Shown: positions 38,519-46,959, counted from the stretch's first letter. The stretch: DNA of 64,000 nucleotides from Enterococcus ureilyticus (GCF_001730315.1 NZ_MIKC01000012.1:1-64000), one strand, 5' to 3'. The notes: generated by a model from the letters alone, not told the origin. Made by a program: numbers and translations.

Positions 38519-39119
38519 TAAATAGGATTTTTAGAAAGTTCCAAAGAAATATTTTTTAATTAGATTAGACAGTTTTATTTTAGTAACATAGAGCGTAAAG
38601 ATACATGAAAATCATTTTTCTCTATGTTTAGTTTATTCTATTTCATTAGTATTGTGTATTACCAGAGTTTGAAGTAACAATGGTACTTATGTTTTAGTTT
38701 TTCTAGAGCATTAGAAGTTTTTGAACGCTCTATTAATCAATGTTGTTGAGAAATATGTTTTTTATACCGTATCTTATTCAAATCAATTTTTGAAACTTGA
38801 ATTTCTGGTTAGTTTAATATTTCTAAAACGATAATTTTATTAGTTACAAATATAAATATGATGTGACATTGAATATTCTATTCATTTCTCTAATTTTTAT
38901 ATGGCGGAAGCTATTAAGTAGCTATCATACTTCAACTAATATGATCAAACCTTACTTTTAGAATTCAGCTCAAAAGTCAGTAGAATTAACTTAATTTCAC
39001 AAAAAGGAATCGCACATTTTACATTAATCCCTTAGCTAAGTAAAATTTCCTAAGCATTTTTTAAAAGGATATCGCCGTTAGAATATTTTTTTCTTTATTT
39101 TCCACTTGACTAATCGTAA
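38519..39119. other. AT-rich intergenic stretch without a recognisable gene
   Basis: About 600 bp with stops in all frames. No ORF, tRNA or convincing promoter was found. A decayed gene cannot be excluded but leaves no readable protein. Confidence 0.6.
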
Positions 39120-39120
39120 G

Positions 39121-39231
39121 AAAGAGCGCGAGACAAAACCAAAGGTCAGTTTTGCTTCGCGCTCTAAATCTGAATAAACGGCGAGAAAAAAGCAGCTGTA
39201 TTGGAAATAAACTTTTCTTCTCGGGCTCTTT
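39121..39231. repeat. Nested tandem-hairpin element downstream of traX
   Basis: Hairpin 1 (39122-39165) pairs AGAGCGCGAG and CAAAAC with GTTTTG and CGCGCTCT. Hairpin 2 (about 39181-39224) pairs CGAGAAAA with TTTTCTTCTCG. The outermost arms AAAGAGCGCGAG (39121-39132) and CTCGGGCTCTTT (39220-39231) also pair at 11 of 12, so two alternative folds are possible. It is placed to terminate traX on the minus strand. It resembles dispersed enterococcal hairpin repeats. Confidence 0.65.
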
Positions 39232-39243
39232 TGTATGCTTAAA

Positions 39244-39987
39244 TCAATTCATCTTAAGCGCAATCAAAAACTGCTGAATAGTAAGCAAAACCAACAAATG
39301 AACTGGATAAAACCAATAAAAAAAGTATTTCCACTGTCTGCCACGTTGATCATTGTAAAAATAGATAGGTACAAAAGCCAGTGGTCCAAACCAGCTATTC
39401 TGTAAAAGAATCAACCCTCCTAAAATACAGTTGAATAAAGTTGAGTCTCGAAATAGATAGAGACTCACAATCAGTAAAACACCAATCCAACCACCGTAAT
39501 CTGTCCGTAACCACTCAGCCAAAAAAATACCCACCAAAATCAATAGAGGAGCACAAAAATACTTGATTTTTGTGAGTGTTCGTAATTTTTCTAATCCAAT
39601 AATAACAATCAAGCCAATTAATAAGGTGAAAAATACATTCTGATTCTCCAAATCAATAAAGCGATGTGAAAAAGCTAAATCATAAGGTATCTCGGAAACT
39701 AACGCAAATAAAAACAAACGTAATGCATATTTTTTAACATTTGAAGTATGGATAAAGCCTTCTACGAGTAAAAAACAGAATAGTGGAAATGCTAATCTTC
39801 CAAATAAGATAAATAAAGGAACTAGCCGTTGACTGATTTCTACTAGCTTATTAGGTTCCGTTCCATATGGAACAGCTAATGTTAGCGAAGGTTGAAAAGA
39901 AATAATTTTTGCTGCGTGGTCAAGCAGCATGGCAAAAACGGCAAGCCATTTTAATTGACTACCTGAAAAAAAAGCTCTTGATTCCAA
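39244..39987 (-). CDS. TraX-family membrane protein (acyltransferase-like)
   Basis: A 247-residue protein with about seven or eight helices. The TraX family start is present: GSQLKWLAVFAMLLDHAAKIIS, with the conserved Asp-His. FPLFCFLLVEGFIHT and EIPYDLAF are also typical. TraX of F plasmid acetylates pilin, and chromosomal homologues in Firmicutes are uncharacterised membrane acyltransferases. The TTG at 39987 has AAAGGAG 8 bp upstream. The ATG at 40023 has no site. Its upstream region faces the left end of the candidate invertible segment. Confidence 0.82.
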   Translation of the reverse strand: MESRAFFSGSQLKWLAVFAMLLDHAAKIISFQPSLTLAVPYGTEPNKLVEISQRLVPLFILFGRLAFPLFCFLLVEGFIHTSNVKKYALRLFLFALVSEIPYDLAFSHRFIDLENQNVFFTLLIGLIVIIGLEKLRTLTKIKYFCAPLLILVGIFLAEWLRTDYGGWIGVLLIVSLYLFRDSTLFNCILGGLILLQNSWFGPLAFVPIYFYNDQRGRQWKYFFYWFYPVHLLVLLTIQQFLIALKMN

Positions 39988-40261
39988 TAATCGTACTCCT
40001 TTTAGTAAGTTATATAGATACATTATTTTACCATATTATCTCTAGAATTAGACTTAAATGAAAAGGAATAGTTTTTTTGCTTGAATTTATAATTAGGAAA
40101 GGGATCATTATAGAAGTAGTAGATTTTTAGGTAATGAGATGAAATTCAGAAGAAGTTGTCCAAAATAGTTTTTTTCTTTTTTTAAAAAGATATAATTTAT
40201 ATTAAATGGTGAAAAAAATACGATATATTGTTATAATGAGATTATTGCTGAGTAGTAAAAT

Positions 40262-40291
40262 TTTTTCTTGAATGTAGCAGTTATAAGAAAA
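40262..40291 (+). repeat. Left 30-bp inverted repeat (IR-L)
   Basis: The sequence runs from TTTTTCTTGAATG to TTATAAGAAAA. Its exact reverse complement is at 41898-41927. Within the repeat TTTTCTT and AAGAAAA are themselves inverted around a 15-bp asymmetric centre, as in tyrosine-recombinase core sites. Confidence 0.9.
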
Positions 40292-40529
40292 TATAAATCT
40301 AATAAATGTTAACCGTAATATAATTTAGACTACTAGTCCATTCTATATCAAAGTAAGGAAGCAGTCTATAATTAAAATATCTTTTTTTTATCATATTTTT
40401 CAATAAAACGAGAAAAAATTGAGAATAATTAAAGGGGATTTTATGGAAATGCTTAGCTGTAGTTTGTTTTAATTGAAAATATCAAATTTTAATTTAGTAT
40501 CATCTTTTATTATAAACAGGGAATGGTAG

Positions 40530-40583
40530 TTACCTAGACATAAAAAATAGATTTATATTTTTAAGCCGTCAAATAAGCCGTCA
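40530..40583 (+). promoter_or_regulatory. Recombinase promoter with tandem arm-like repeats
   Basis: Possible promoter TTACCT, 18-bp spacer, TATATT (40554-40559). Two AAGCCGTCA copies follow at 40563-40571 and 40575-40583, in direct orientation with a 12-bp period, over the transcription start. The recombinase could repress itself by binding here. The rest of 40292-40529 is AT-rich with no gene. Confidence 0.45.
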
Positions 40584-40608
40584 ATTTTTTGGGAAAGGGT
40601 GTCATGTA

Positions 40609-41718
40609 GTGAGTAGAAAAGGGGAAAACATCTATAAAAGAAAGGATGGCCGTTGGGAAGGCCGATATATGAAAGCGAGAAATGAGTACGGAAAAATTGT
40701 TTACGGCTATATTTATGGGAAACGTTATAAATATGTAAAAGAAAGATTAGCTGAATTGAAAGTTCAATACTCTTTTACTCACAAGAACATTCACATATAC
40801 GAAGGTACGGTTCAAGATTGGCTAAATCATTGGTTAAATGTACTGATGCGTAAAAAAATTAAGTTGTCTACTTATTCGAGTTATCGTTTGCGTATGGATA
40901 AATATATTATTCCGTTTCTAGGAAAAAAACAATTGACTCATTTAAATAGTAGGGAGGTTGAGGAATTCGTTAATTATTTAACTCTTTTAAATTTATCAGC
41001 TTCAACCGTCCATTCTATTGTAACCGTATTGAAAAGTGCTATGAATAAAGCAGTAGTTGAAAATTATATTATTTCTAATCCATGTAACAACTTGTCGTTA
41101 CCGACAACTGCAATAAACGAGATCTCTGTTCTAACGATGAAAGAACAAGATAGATTAGAGAAAGTCGCTTTAAAGGAAGAAAACTGTTCAGCTGTCATTT
41201 TAGCTTTGTATACTGGTCTAAGAATCGGAGAAATCAGCGGCTTAAAATGGACGGATATAGACTTTGATAAAAATATTATCTATGTAAGAAGAACGCTCTA
41301 TAGAATTCAGAATACAACGAATAGCAAAAAAACAGAAGTTATTATGGCAGAACCTAAAACAAAAAGTTCGAAGCGATCGATCCCATTAGCAAAAAATTTA
41401 AAAAATTATCTATTAGAAAAACAAAACAATGATTCTTCTGAATATGTAATTTTCTGTAAAAATAGTTATGCTGAACCACGAGTTATTAGTTATCGATTTA
41501 GAAAAAATATAGAAGAAGCTGGTATTAGAAACATTCATTTTCATGTTTTACGGCATACTTTCGCTACACGATGTGTGGAGCAAGGCATTGATATTGCTAC
41601 CCTAAGTAAACTTATGGGACATGCTTCTATAAAACTGACCTTAGATACATACACAGATTCTCTTTGGGAAAATAGAAAAGCTGCTGTTTCAGTTATTGAT
41701 AGTAAATTGGGCCTGTAG
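40609..41718 (+). CDS. Tyrosine site-specific recombinase (phage-integrase family)
   Basis: A 369-residue recombinase with three parts. An N-terminal AP2-like arm-binding domain covers about residues 5-55 (NIYKRKDGRWEGRY). A SAM-like core-binding domain covers about 65-155, and the catalytic domain 170-369. Catalytic residues are Arg205 (YTGLRIGE), Lys252 region, His312 and Arg315 (HVLRHTF), His338 (LMGHAS) and nucleophile Tyr348 (LDTYTDS), so it looks intact. Start GTG with AAAGGG upstream. No excisionase, phage or conjugation gene is next to it. It sits alone between 30-bp inverted repeats, so an invertase role is inferred. Confidence 0.9.
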   Translation: MSRKGENIYKRKDGRWEGRYMKARNEYGKIVYGYIYGKRYKYVKERLAELKVQYSFTHKNIHIYEGTVQDWLNHWLNVLMRKKIKLSTYSSYRLRMDKYIIPFLGKKQLTHLNSREVEEFVNYLTLLNLSASTVHSIVTVLKSAMNKAVVENYIISNPCNNLSLPTTAINEISVLTMKEQDRLEKVALKEENCSAVILALYTGLRIGEISGLKWTDIDFDKNIIYVRRTLYRIQNTTNSKKTEVIMAEPKTKSSKRSIPLAKNLKNYLLEKQNNDSSEYVIFCKNSYAEPRVISYRFRKNIEEAGIRNIHFHVLRHTFATRCVEQGIDIATLSKLMGHASIKLTLDTYTDSLWENRKAAVSVIDSKLGL

Positions 41719-41738
41719 TTCCGTCGTAGTGGACTAAT

Positions 41739-41787
41739 AAAAAGTACTTGAAAAAACTAATTTTTAGTTTTCTCAGGTACTTTTTTT
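41739..41787. terminator. Terminator of the recombinase gene
   Basis: AAAAAGTAC.TGA pairs with TCA.GTACTTTTT, continuing through AAAACTA/TAGTTTT, followed by T7. It insulates the right end of the segment from recombinase read-through. Confidence 0.85.
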
Positions 41788-41821
41788 ATTTTAAAGCAAA
41801 AATATACTGGAAAAGATAGCG

Positions 41822-41851
41822 TTGAAATGAACTTTTAAGCCGTCATAAAAT
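41822..41851 (+). promoter_or_regulatory. Outward-facing promoter inside the segment, right end
   Basis: TTGAAA (41822-41827), 18-bp spacer, TAAAAT (41846-41851), after the recombinase terminator and pointing across IR-R to the regulator gene. A third AAGCCGTCA copy (41837-41845) lies between -35 and -10. If the segment flips, this promoter would face traX. Confidence 0.45.
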
Positions 41852-41897
41852 GGTCAATAAAAGTAACTAATGTTTGTAAATAAGCAAAATTAGTGTG

Positions 41898-41927
41898 TTT
41901 TCTTATAACTGCTACATTCAAGAAAAA
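41898..41927 (-). repeat. Right 30-bp inverted repeat (IR-R)
   Basis: Exact reverse complement of 40262-40291. Identity ends at both edges, so the repeat is sharply bounded. Confidence 0.9.
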
Positions 41928-41982
41928 CAGTTGGGTCAACTATCCTATTTTTGATAGACCGTCGATGTCTATTTACAAGACC

Positions 41983-42011
41983 TTAATGAATAGACTTACA
42001 ACTATTATAAT
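41983..42011 (+). promoter_or_regulatory. Possible fixed promoter of the WxL-locus regulator
   Basis: TTAATG, 17-bp spacer, TATAAT (42006-42011), outside the inverted repeats. The -35 is weak. A GGTC...GACC stem (41935-41961) lies between IR-R and this site. Confidence 0.4.
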
Positions 42012-42123
42012 CGTAAATCAGAAATTTCCATACTCTAAAGACTTCAAATAAATAGAAGTAATGATCAAAAAGAAAAATTCAGCCGCAAGCATAGACAAAT
42101 GATGATAGAGGAGGGCATCAATA

Positions 42124-42846
42124 ATGTACAAAATTGGGTACATATCACTTAACAACGAATTAGGTGAGCAGTATAAGAAAGAGTTGAAATCACTTCAATG
42201 CCATATTGAAATGATCGATAAAGAAAGAACCACTCAACTGTTTGCAAATAATAATAATCTATTACAGCAACTAGATACTTTAATTATTGAAGATTATAAC
42301 TTAAACAATCTCAATTGGGTTTGTGAATTGATCATGTCTATACGGAAACAAACAACACTACCACTTTGGATCATCGCCTCATCAGAAAAAGCTAATCGAA
42401 CGAAACGAATTGTTTATTTGCAACTAGGGGCAGATGGCATTATTGATCATGGTCAAGATATGGATGAATCGTTGCTGATGATGAGAAACTTACTAAAACG
42501 TTTTAAACAAAGGGAGAATAAACAAGACATTGTTGAACCATCATTAATCAATGGAGTTGCTGATTTTAAATTGGTACCTCAAAACTTAAGTGTCTGTGTT
42601 GAGAATGGAAAAGAAGTCAATTTAACGAAATTAGAGTTTCTTACAATCGAATACTTACATAAACATGCTCGTAAAACAAAGACATATGAAGAAATCTATC
42701 AAAATGTTTGGAACGATACGTATCAAAATCGAAAGTATCGGGTATCCAATTTAGTATTTCATTTAAGACAAAAACTTGAACTTGATATTGATAAACCGAA
42801 ATATATCAAAACGATCCGATCAAAAGGCTATATGTTGAATATTTAG
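42124..42846 (+). CDS. OmpR-type winged-helix regulator with a degenerate receiver domain
   Basis: A 240-residue protein. The N-terminal part (1-125) folds like a receiver domain but lacks the acidic pocket. The phosphoacceptor position is Glu56 (DTLIIED aligned to DLVILD) and the conserved Lys is lost (GADGIIDHG). The C-terminal winged helix (about 150-240) has the OmpR pattern LTKLEFLTIEYLH, YRVSNLVFHLRQKL and IKTIRSKGYML. It is probably active without phosphorylation and no kinase is nearby. It heads the surface-protein locus. AGAGGAGGG precedes the ATG. Confidence 0.85.
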   Translation: MYKIGYISLNNELGEQYKKELKSLQCHIEMIDKERTTQLFANNNNLLQQLDTLIIEDYNLNNLNWVCELIMSIRKQTTLPLWIIASSEKANRTKRIVYLQLGADGIIDHGQDMDESLLMMRNLLKRFKQRENKQDIVEPSLINGVADFKLVPQNLSVCVENGKEVNLTKLEFLTIEYLHKHARKTKTYEEIYQNVWNDTYQNRKYRVSNLVFHLRQKLELDIDKPKYIKTIRSKGYMLNI

Positions 42847-42944
42847 CCACTGAAAAAATAAAAGACTGAGAATCGGCTGATGGAACACAGGCTCAGTAAA
42901 AATATAGAAACCACTTGATTTTTAACGAAACGGGAGGAAAAGAC

Positions 42945-42995
42945 ATGCTTGTATATTTGATTTCAGTCAAAAAAATCATTTGCGAAACTGGTTAG
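42945..42995 (+). CDS. Possible 16-codon leader peptide upstream of the surface operon
   Basis: ATG with a strong GGGAGGAAAAG site, encoding MLVYLISVKKIICETG. It lies in the 237-bp gap before the beta-helix gene, after a weak ACTGAG/CTCAGT stem (42865-42897). A second perfect AAAGGAGGGG at about 43031-43040 has no start codon after it. Function unknown. It could be a real leader or a remnant. Confidence 0.3.
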   Translation: MLVYLISVKKIICETG

Positions 42996-43083
42996 GAATA
43001 TGAGTAAGTAAATCATGACTCGTTTTCTGGAAAGGAGGGGAGTAAAAAGTTTCGACAAACACACACTTTAGGAGGAAAAAGAA

Positions 43084-44427
43084 TTGAAAAAAACACAAGT
43101 ATTAAAAAGAAGTCTACTAACATTAGCTGCAACTGTTGCATTAGGTGCAGTAGTGTTAGCAGTACCAGCTCCATTTTCAGGAGAATCAATCGTGGCTTAT
43201 GCAGCTGAAGGGACAGCTGAAGTATCAACGATTGACGAATTTGATGCAGCGTTGAAAAATCCAACAATCACTGTGATCAACGTAAACCAAAGTATCCAAT
43301 TTAAAAAGAACATTACTAATATTCCAAATCGCGACTTAACAATCAATGGTAATGCAGATAAAGGAGTAGTAATCAATTCAGCCCACAACTCAATTTATGG
43401 TAAACAAAATACTAAAGGCAAAAACCTTGTTACCATCACAAATGCTAACATCGTTGGTGCTGATAGCGACGGCCGTTTCTTCACTGGTGGAGCTGGTAAC
43501 GGACCTTCAAGCTACGGCTGGGATGTTTTAGCAACAAATGTGACATATACAGGTGCTCGTTTCGTTCACCTTAGTGAAGGTAAATTAACATTTGATGGCA
43601 CAAATACAATCACAACTCGTGCTGAAAATGCGTGGGTTCATGATCTTGAATTTAAAGCAGGCTCTACTTACAACGGAATTGCTGCAAATAAAGATCACGG
43701 TCAATTCTCAGCATTCTACTTCAATGGTGCCTTGATCAAAGGAAAAGCAACTGGAGAAGCGATTATTGGTGATAATGCTAATGTAAATGTAAAAATTGGA
43801 CCACAAAGTAATGTGAATCACTATTACCCAGTATTTTACGACAAAGTTCAAAAAGTGGATGTAGGTACTGGTGCAACTTTTGATGTTGATGCTGCAGGTG
43901 TTGCATTCCAATTTATTCCGCGTGCTGACTATGTAAATAAAGTACCAACGTTGAATTTAGCTTCAAGAAGTAAAGTGAAATTCAATGGTCGTGGAGGCGG
44001 AAACTACTCAACAATGAAATTACAGTATTATGGAACAGTCGTAAACGTAGATCGTGCAGCTGAATTAGTTGTTACTGGTGACAGCTCAAAATCAGTTATC
44101 GAAAGTGAATATAAAGGTGCTGTAATCAATTTAAATGCGCCAAGAAACTTCGAAGTAGCGAATAAACGTGCAAATTCAAAATTATTCTATGCCACTAATA
44201 CAACTATCAATGGTACAAATGTTGGTCGTATCTCAACTTGGGGTCAATTAGGTGGAGATTATACAACTCCTGCTACAGAAACATTTAGAGGCGGTCAAGA
44301 ATTTGCAGTGAACTTTGGTAAAATTTGCAACAGCAAAACGTTATCAGTTACTGGTAGTTTAACAGGTGATCAAGAATTCAAACTTGAAAATTATGGGAAA
44401 CTTACTTTAGCTGGTGGAAGCATCTAA
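43084..44427 (+). CDS. Secreted right-handed beta-helix (pectate-lyase-like) surface protein
   Basis: A 447-residue exported protein with a signal peptide (about 1-38, AYAAEG) and then repeated beta-helix rungs such as RDLTINGNADKGVVINSA and NLVTITNANIVGA. This matches the pectate-lyase-like domain common in WxL clusters. Longer relatives carry a C-terminal WxL domain. This one ends at GKLTLAGGSI with no WxL, LPXTG or membrane anchor, so it would be released or bound by partners. Start TTG with AGGAGG. First structural gene of the locus. Confidence 0.8.
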   Translation: MKKTQVLKRSLLTLAATVALGAVVLAVPAPFSGESIVAYAAEGTAEVSTIDEFDAALKNPTITVINVNQSIQFKKNITNIPNRDLTINGNADKGVVINSAHNSIYGKQNTKGKNLVTITNANIVGADSDGRFFTGGAGNGPSSYGWDVLATNVTYTGARFVHLSEGKLTFDGTNTITTRAENAWVHDLEFKAGSTYNGIAANKDHGQFSAFYFNGALIKGKATGEAIIGDNANVNVKIGPQSNVNHYYPVFYDKVQKVDVGTGATFDVDAAGVAFQFIPRADYVNKVPTLNLASRSKVKFNGRGGGNYSTMKLQYYGTVVNVDRAAELVVTGDSSKSVIESEYKGAVINLNAPRNFEVANKRANSKLFYATNTTINGTNVGRISTWGQLGGDYTTPATETFRGGQEFAVNFGKICNSKTLSVTGSLTGDQEFKLENYGKLTLAGGSI

Positions 44428-44481
44428 GCTTTGTAAAAAGACAGTATTTGGTTTTGAATTTTAAAAGAGAGGAGGAAAATA

Positions 44482-46938
44482 ATGAAGAAACATATTAAGA
44501 TTTTTCTCTTTCTAGGACTAGGGCTAATTGCCCTAGTTTCTGGTTATGTTCAGTTTCATATTTCTAATGAGAATAAAATCTTTGCCGCACCGTTACCTGG
44601 TTATCAAGATATAAAGACAGCTAATGGGATAAATTTAGTCGCTAAAAGTGGATCAAATACGGAGATATCTGGTGATTTTGGTTTTATGTTCAAACTCACA
44701 GATAACGTTTCATATGAGCCTATCGGTGAACCAATAATAGATTCAGGATTTTCTGGAAGTAAAACAAAAGTGTATCAGTTTAATCCAGAGAATCCGAGTG
44801 CCGAAAAAGGTGTTTGGGTTCGAAATGCAGGACTCTATAATGGTCGCAGTGTAGATTTAAAATTTGTCATTGATGAAATGGACTTTGCAAAGAAAAGTAA
44901 TGGCAAATATCCTTCTTTCCGTTTCTTTGCGGTAGATGCTTCAGAGCGGGATAGTATGACAAATACACCAATTGCCACATCTTGGGGAAGCTACTATCTA
45001 ATGATTGGATCAGGTTTGTATAATCACTATGAAGAATTTCAGTTAGGCGATAAAGTTCGATACCATTACGAATTTTATTATAATGACTCAAAAGAAAGTT
45101 TTGATTTAAAAGGTTCGTGGAATTTCAGTAATGTTAACATCAATAAAAAAGTAGCTTTTCCGTTTCCAACCGCTAGTTTTAGTGATATGTACGTTAGAGA
45201 TGATTCAAACATAGGTTACAAAATAGAAAATAACACTTTTGAAATGACAAGTGATGATGAAGAAGTAGATCAACCAAGCGGAAGATTAACGAATTTATTT
45301 GAAAAACAAAAATATGAAATGACTATGGAATATCAAGGGTGGGATTACAATCAACCTAATCCCTATCCAGGACAAATGGCTGTTTTATACTCTACCGAAT
45401 CTTTAGCACGAATTGCTCCAGCAACACCTATTGTCTCTGGTGAACGAAACAAAGCTGTACACACAGATCCAGAATACAGATCATTGAAATATTCAATCCT
45501 TCAGGGAATTGCTGATAATTCGAAAGAAAATAGAAATACTAAATTTAGACTTGAAACACAAGTACCAGATTTTTATGATATCCAATCGATCGATATTTAT
45601 GAATATGGAACAACGATCAAAAAGAGTGATCTTTTTACTATTACTTATGAAGGAACAGAGCGATCAAAAGTAACAATGACAGCAAAGGATCCTACTTCTG
45701 ATGCATTTAATGGTAGTTTATTTGATATCAAAGTAGTGGCTGTTCCTAATGCTAAATTTCAGTTTGATGCAACAGCAACTTCGCCATACGGATATGTTAA
45801 TGCAAAAGATTCTACAAATGAAGATAACGGCTATATGATTTTTGAACAAGCGGGACCTAAAACAGTTGCGTATTATAGTTATATCAATAGTTTTTTAAAC
45901 ATTGATAATAAACCATTAGAATCTGAAGTGGCAAAAAATGTGAATGGTAGTGATTCCCAAGCTAAAGTGTTATATGAGGGAATACCAACTGCACAAGCAA
46001 AATCAGATATTAAGATTCCACTGAATACTGATTTTGAAACAGATTATCCATTCAATACGAATCCATTACCAACGGATACTGAAAACTATTTCTTGAAAAA
46101 CATTTCTGTTGATACAGATAATAAAATTGATAAGCCTATAAAAGTTGCGTATAGCACAAATCACTCTTTACCTGATACATCTGTATTAGGAGAAAAATCG
46201 TTATGGCTAACATTAACAACAGCTAAAAATGTCACGAAAGATATTGAAGTGAAAGTAACAGTTGTACCGATTGCGGCCGAATTAAGGGTCAAGTACAAAA
46301 TCAATGGCAACTATATGACGGATAAATACCCAGATTATGTTGATTCAACACAAATGATTGGCGCGCCGATTAATTTAAAAAATATTAAGTCAGTTGTTGA
46401 TACGGTCGCGGCGATCAAAGAAGCGGGTTATAAACAGACGAATACGGTAACAGAAGAATTTAATCTTGCTGGTACAGGTAATACGGTTGAGTATGAATTT
46501 GAGGGGACCTTATTCTTATCATCTAGCCCAAGTTTACTTGATTTTGGGATTGAAGAGTCAAGTTATAAAGCGATTCGTGTAAATGAAGCAAAACTTGATA
46601 AAGCGTTGATCATCAAAGATACGCGAGCAGTCAAACAAAAATGGACACTGTCAGCAAAATTGATACAAGACTTTACTTTAACTGAAACAAACGGTGCTAA
46701 AAAAGTTATTCCAGACATCTTACGCTATAACGACGGTACGGATGAAGAAAAAAAATTCAATCTTGCTGAAAATCGTGATCTGCTGATTGACGAACATACC
46801 AGTAGTAATGAGTATGATGTCAGCCAAACTTGGAACTCAAAAGGCAAAGGCTTTAAATTGGATGTACCAGGAGATGCTGTTAAAACATTAGGGAAGTACC
46901 AAGCAAAAATAGAGTTTACGGTAAATGCAACGCCTTAA
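44482..46938 (+). CDS. Large WxL-like surface protein
   Basis: An 818-residue exported protein with an N-terminal hydrophobic signal (about 8-36, IFAAPLPG). Several beta-sandwich-like regions follow, then a C-terminal WxL-type domain (about 665-818). The first motif is KQKWTLSAKL, but the second, usually W-x-L near the end, reads KIEFTVNATP, so it is degenerate. Large WxL proteins usually bind peptidoglycan non-covalently and assemble with small WxL and DUF916/DUF3324 proteins. GAGAGGAGG precedes the ATG. The next gene starts 22 bp later. Confidence 0.8.
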   Translation: MKKHIKIFLFLGLGLIALVSGYVQFHISNENKIFAAPLPGYQDIKTANGINLVAKSGSNTEISGDFGFMFKLTDNVSYEPIGEPIIDSGFSGSKTKVYQFNPENPSAEKGVWVRNAGLYNGRSVDLKFVIDEMDFAKKSNGKYPSFRFFAVDASERDSMTNTPIATSWGSYYLMIGSGLYNHYEEFQLGDKVRYHYEFYYNDSKESFDLKGSWNFSNVNINKKVAFPFPTASFSDMYVRDDSNIGYKIENNTFEMTSDDEEVDQPSGRLTNLFEKQKYEMTMEYQGWDYNQPNPYPGQMAVLYSTESLARIAPATPIVSGERNKAVHTDPEYRSLKYSILQGIADNSKENRNTKFRLETQVPDFYDIQSIDIYEYGTTIKKSDLFTITYEGTERSKVTMTAKDPTSDAFNGSLFDIKVVAVPNAKFQFDATATSPYGYVNAKDSTNEDNGYMIFEQAGPKTVAYYSYINSFLNIDNKPLESEVAKNVNGSDSQAKVLYEGIPTAQAKSDIKIPLNTDFETDYPFNTNPLPTDTENYFLKNISVDTDNKIDKPIKVAYSTNHSLPDTSVLGEKSLWLTLTTAKNVTKDIEVKVTVVPIAAELRVKYKINGNYMTDKYPDYVDSTQMIGAPINLKNIKSVVDTVAAIKEAGYKQTNTVTEEFNLAGTGNTVEYEFEGTLFLSSSPSLLDFGIEESSYKAIRVNEAKLDKALIIKDTRAVKQKWTLSAKLIQDFTLTETNGAKKVIPDILRYNDGTDEEKKFNLAENRDLLIDEHTSSNEYDVSQTWNSKGKGFKLDVPGDAVKTLGKYQAKIEFTVNATP

Positions 46939-46959
46939 AAGCAAAGGAGAGACAATCAA

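Larger units (their letters stand above)
40262..41927. mobile_element. Candidate invertible DNA segment carrying its own tyrosine recombinase
   Basis: A 1.67-kb segment bounded by perfect 30-bp inverted repeats encloses one gene, a tyrosine recombinase. There is no transposase. The outer flanks (TAGTAAAATT and CAGTTGGGTC) show no target duplication, so an insertion sequence is unlikely. Arm-like AAGCCGTCA repeats lie near both ends. The left neighbour (traX) and right neighbour (regulator plus WxL operon) both point away from the segment, which suits a promoter switch. Inversion itself is not shown by this single sequence. Confidence 0.65.

Noticed and set aside
38519-39119. Possible pseudogene after groEL
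   Set aside because: No readable protein similarity survives in any frame, so I report only an AT-rich intergenic stretch.
40563-40583. Tandem AAGCCGTCA copies as a CRISPR-like repeat
   Set aside because: The unit is 9 bp with a 12-bp period and only two clear adjacent copies, with no cas gene. They fit protein-binding sites.
40262-41927. Segment read as an insertion sequence because of its terminal inverted repeats
   Set aside because: The enclosed enzyme is a tyrosine recombinase, not a transposase, the outer flanks show no duplicated target, and the repeats have internal core-site symmetry. Inversion fits better.
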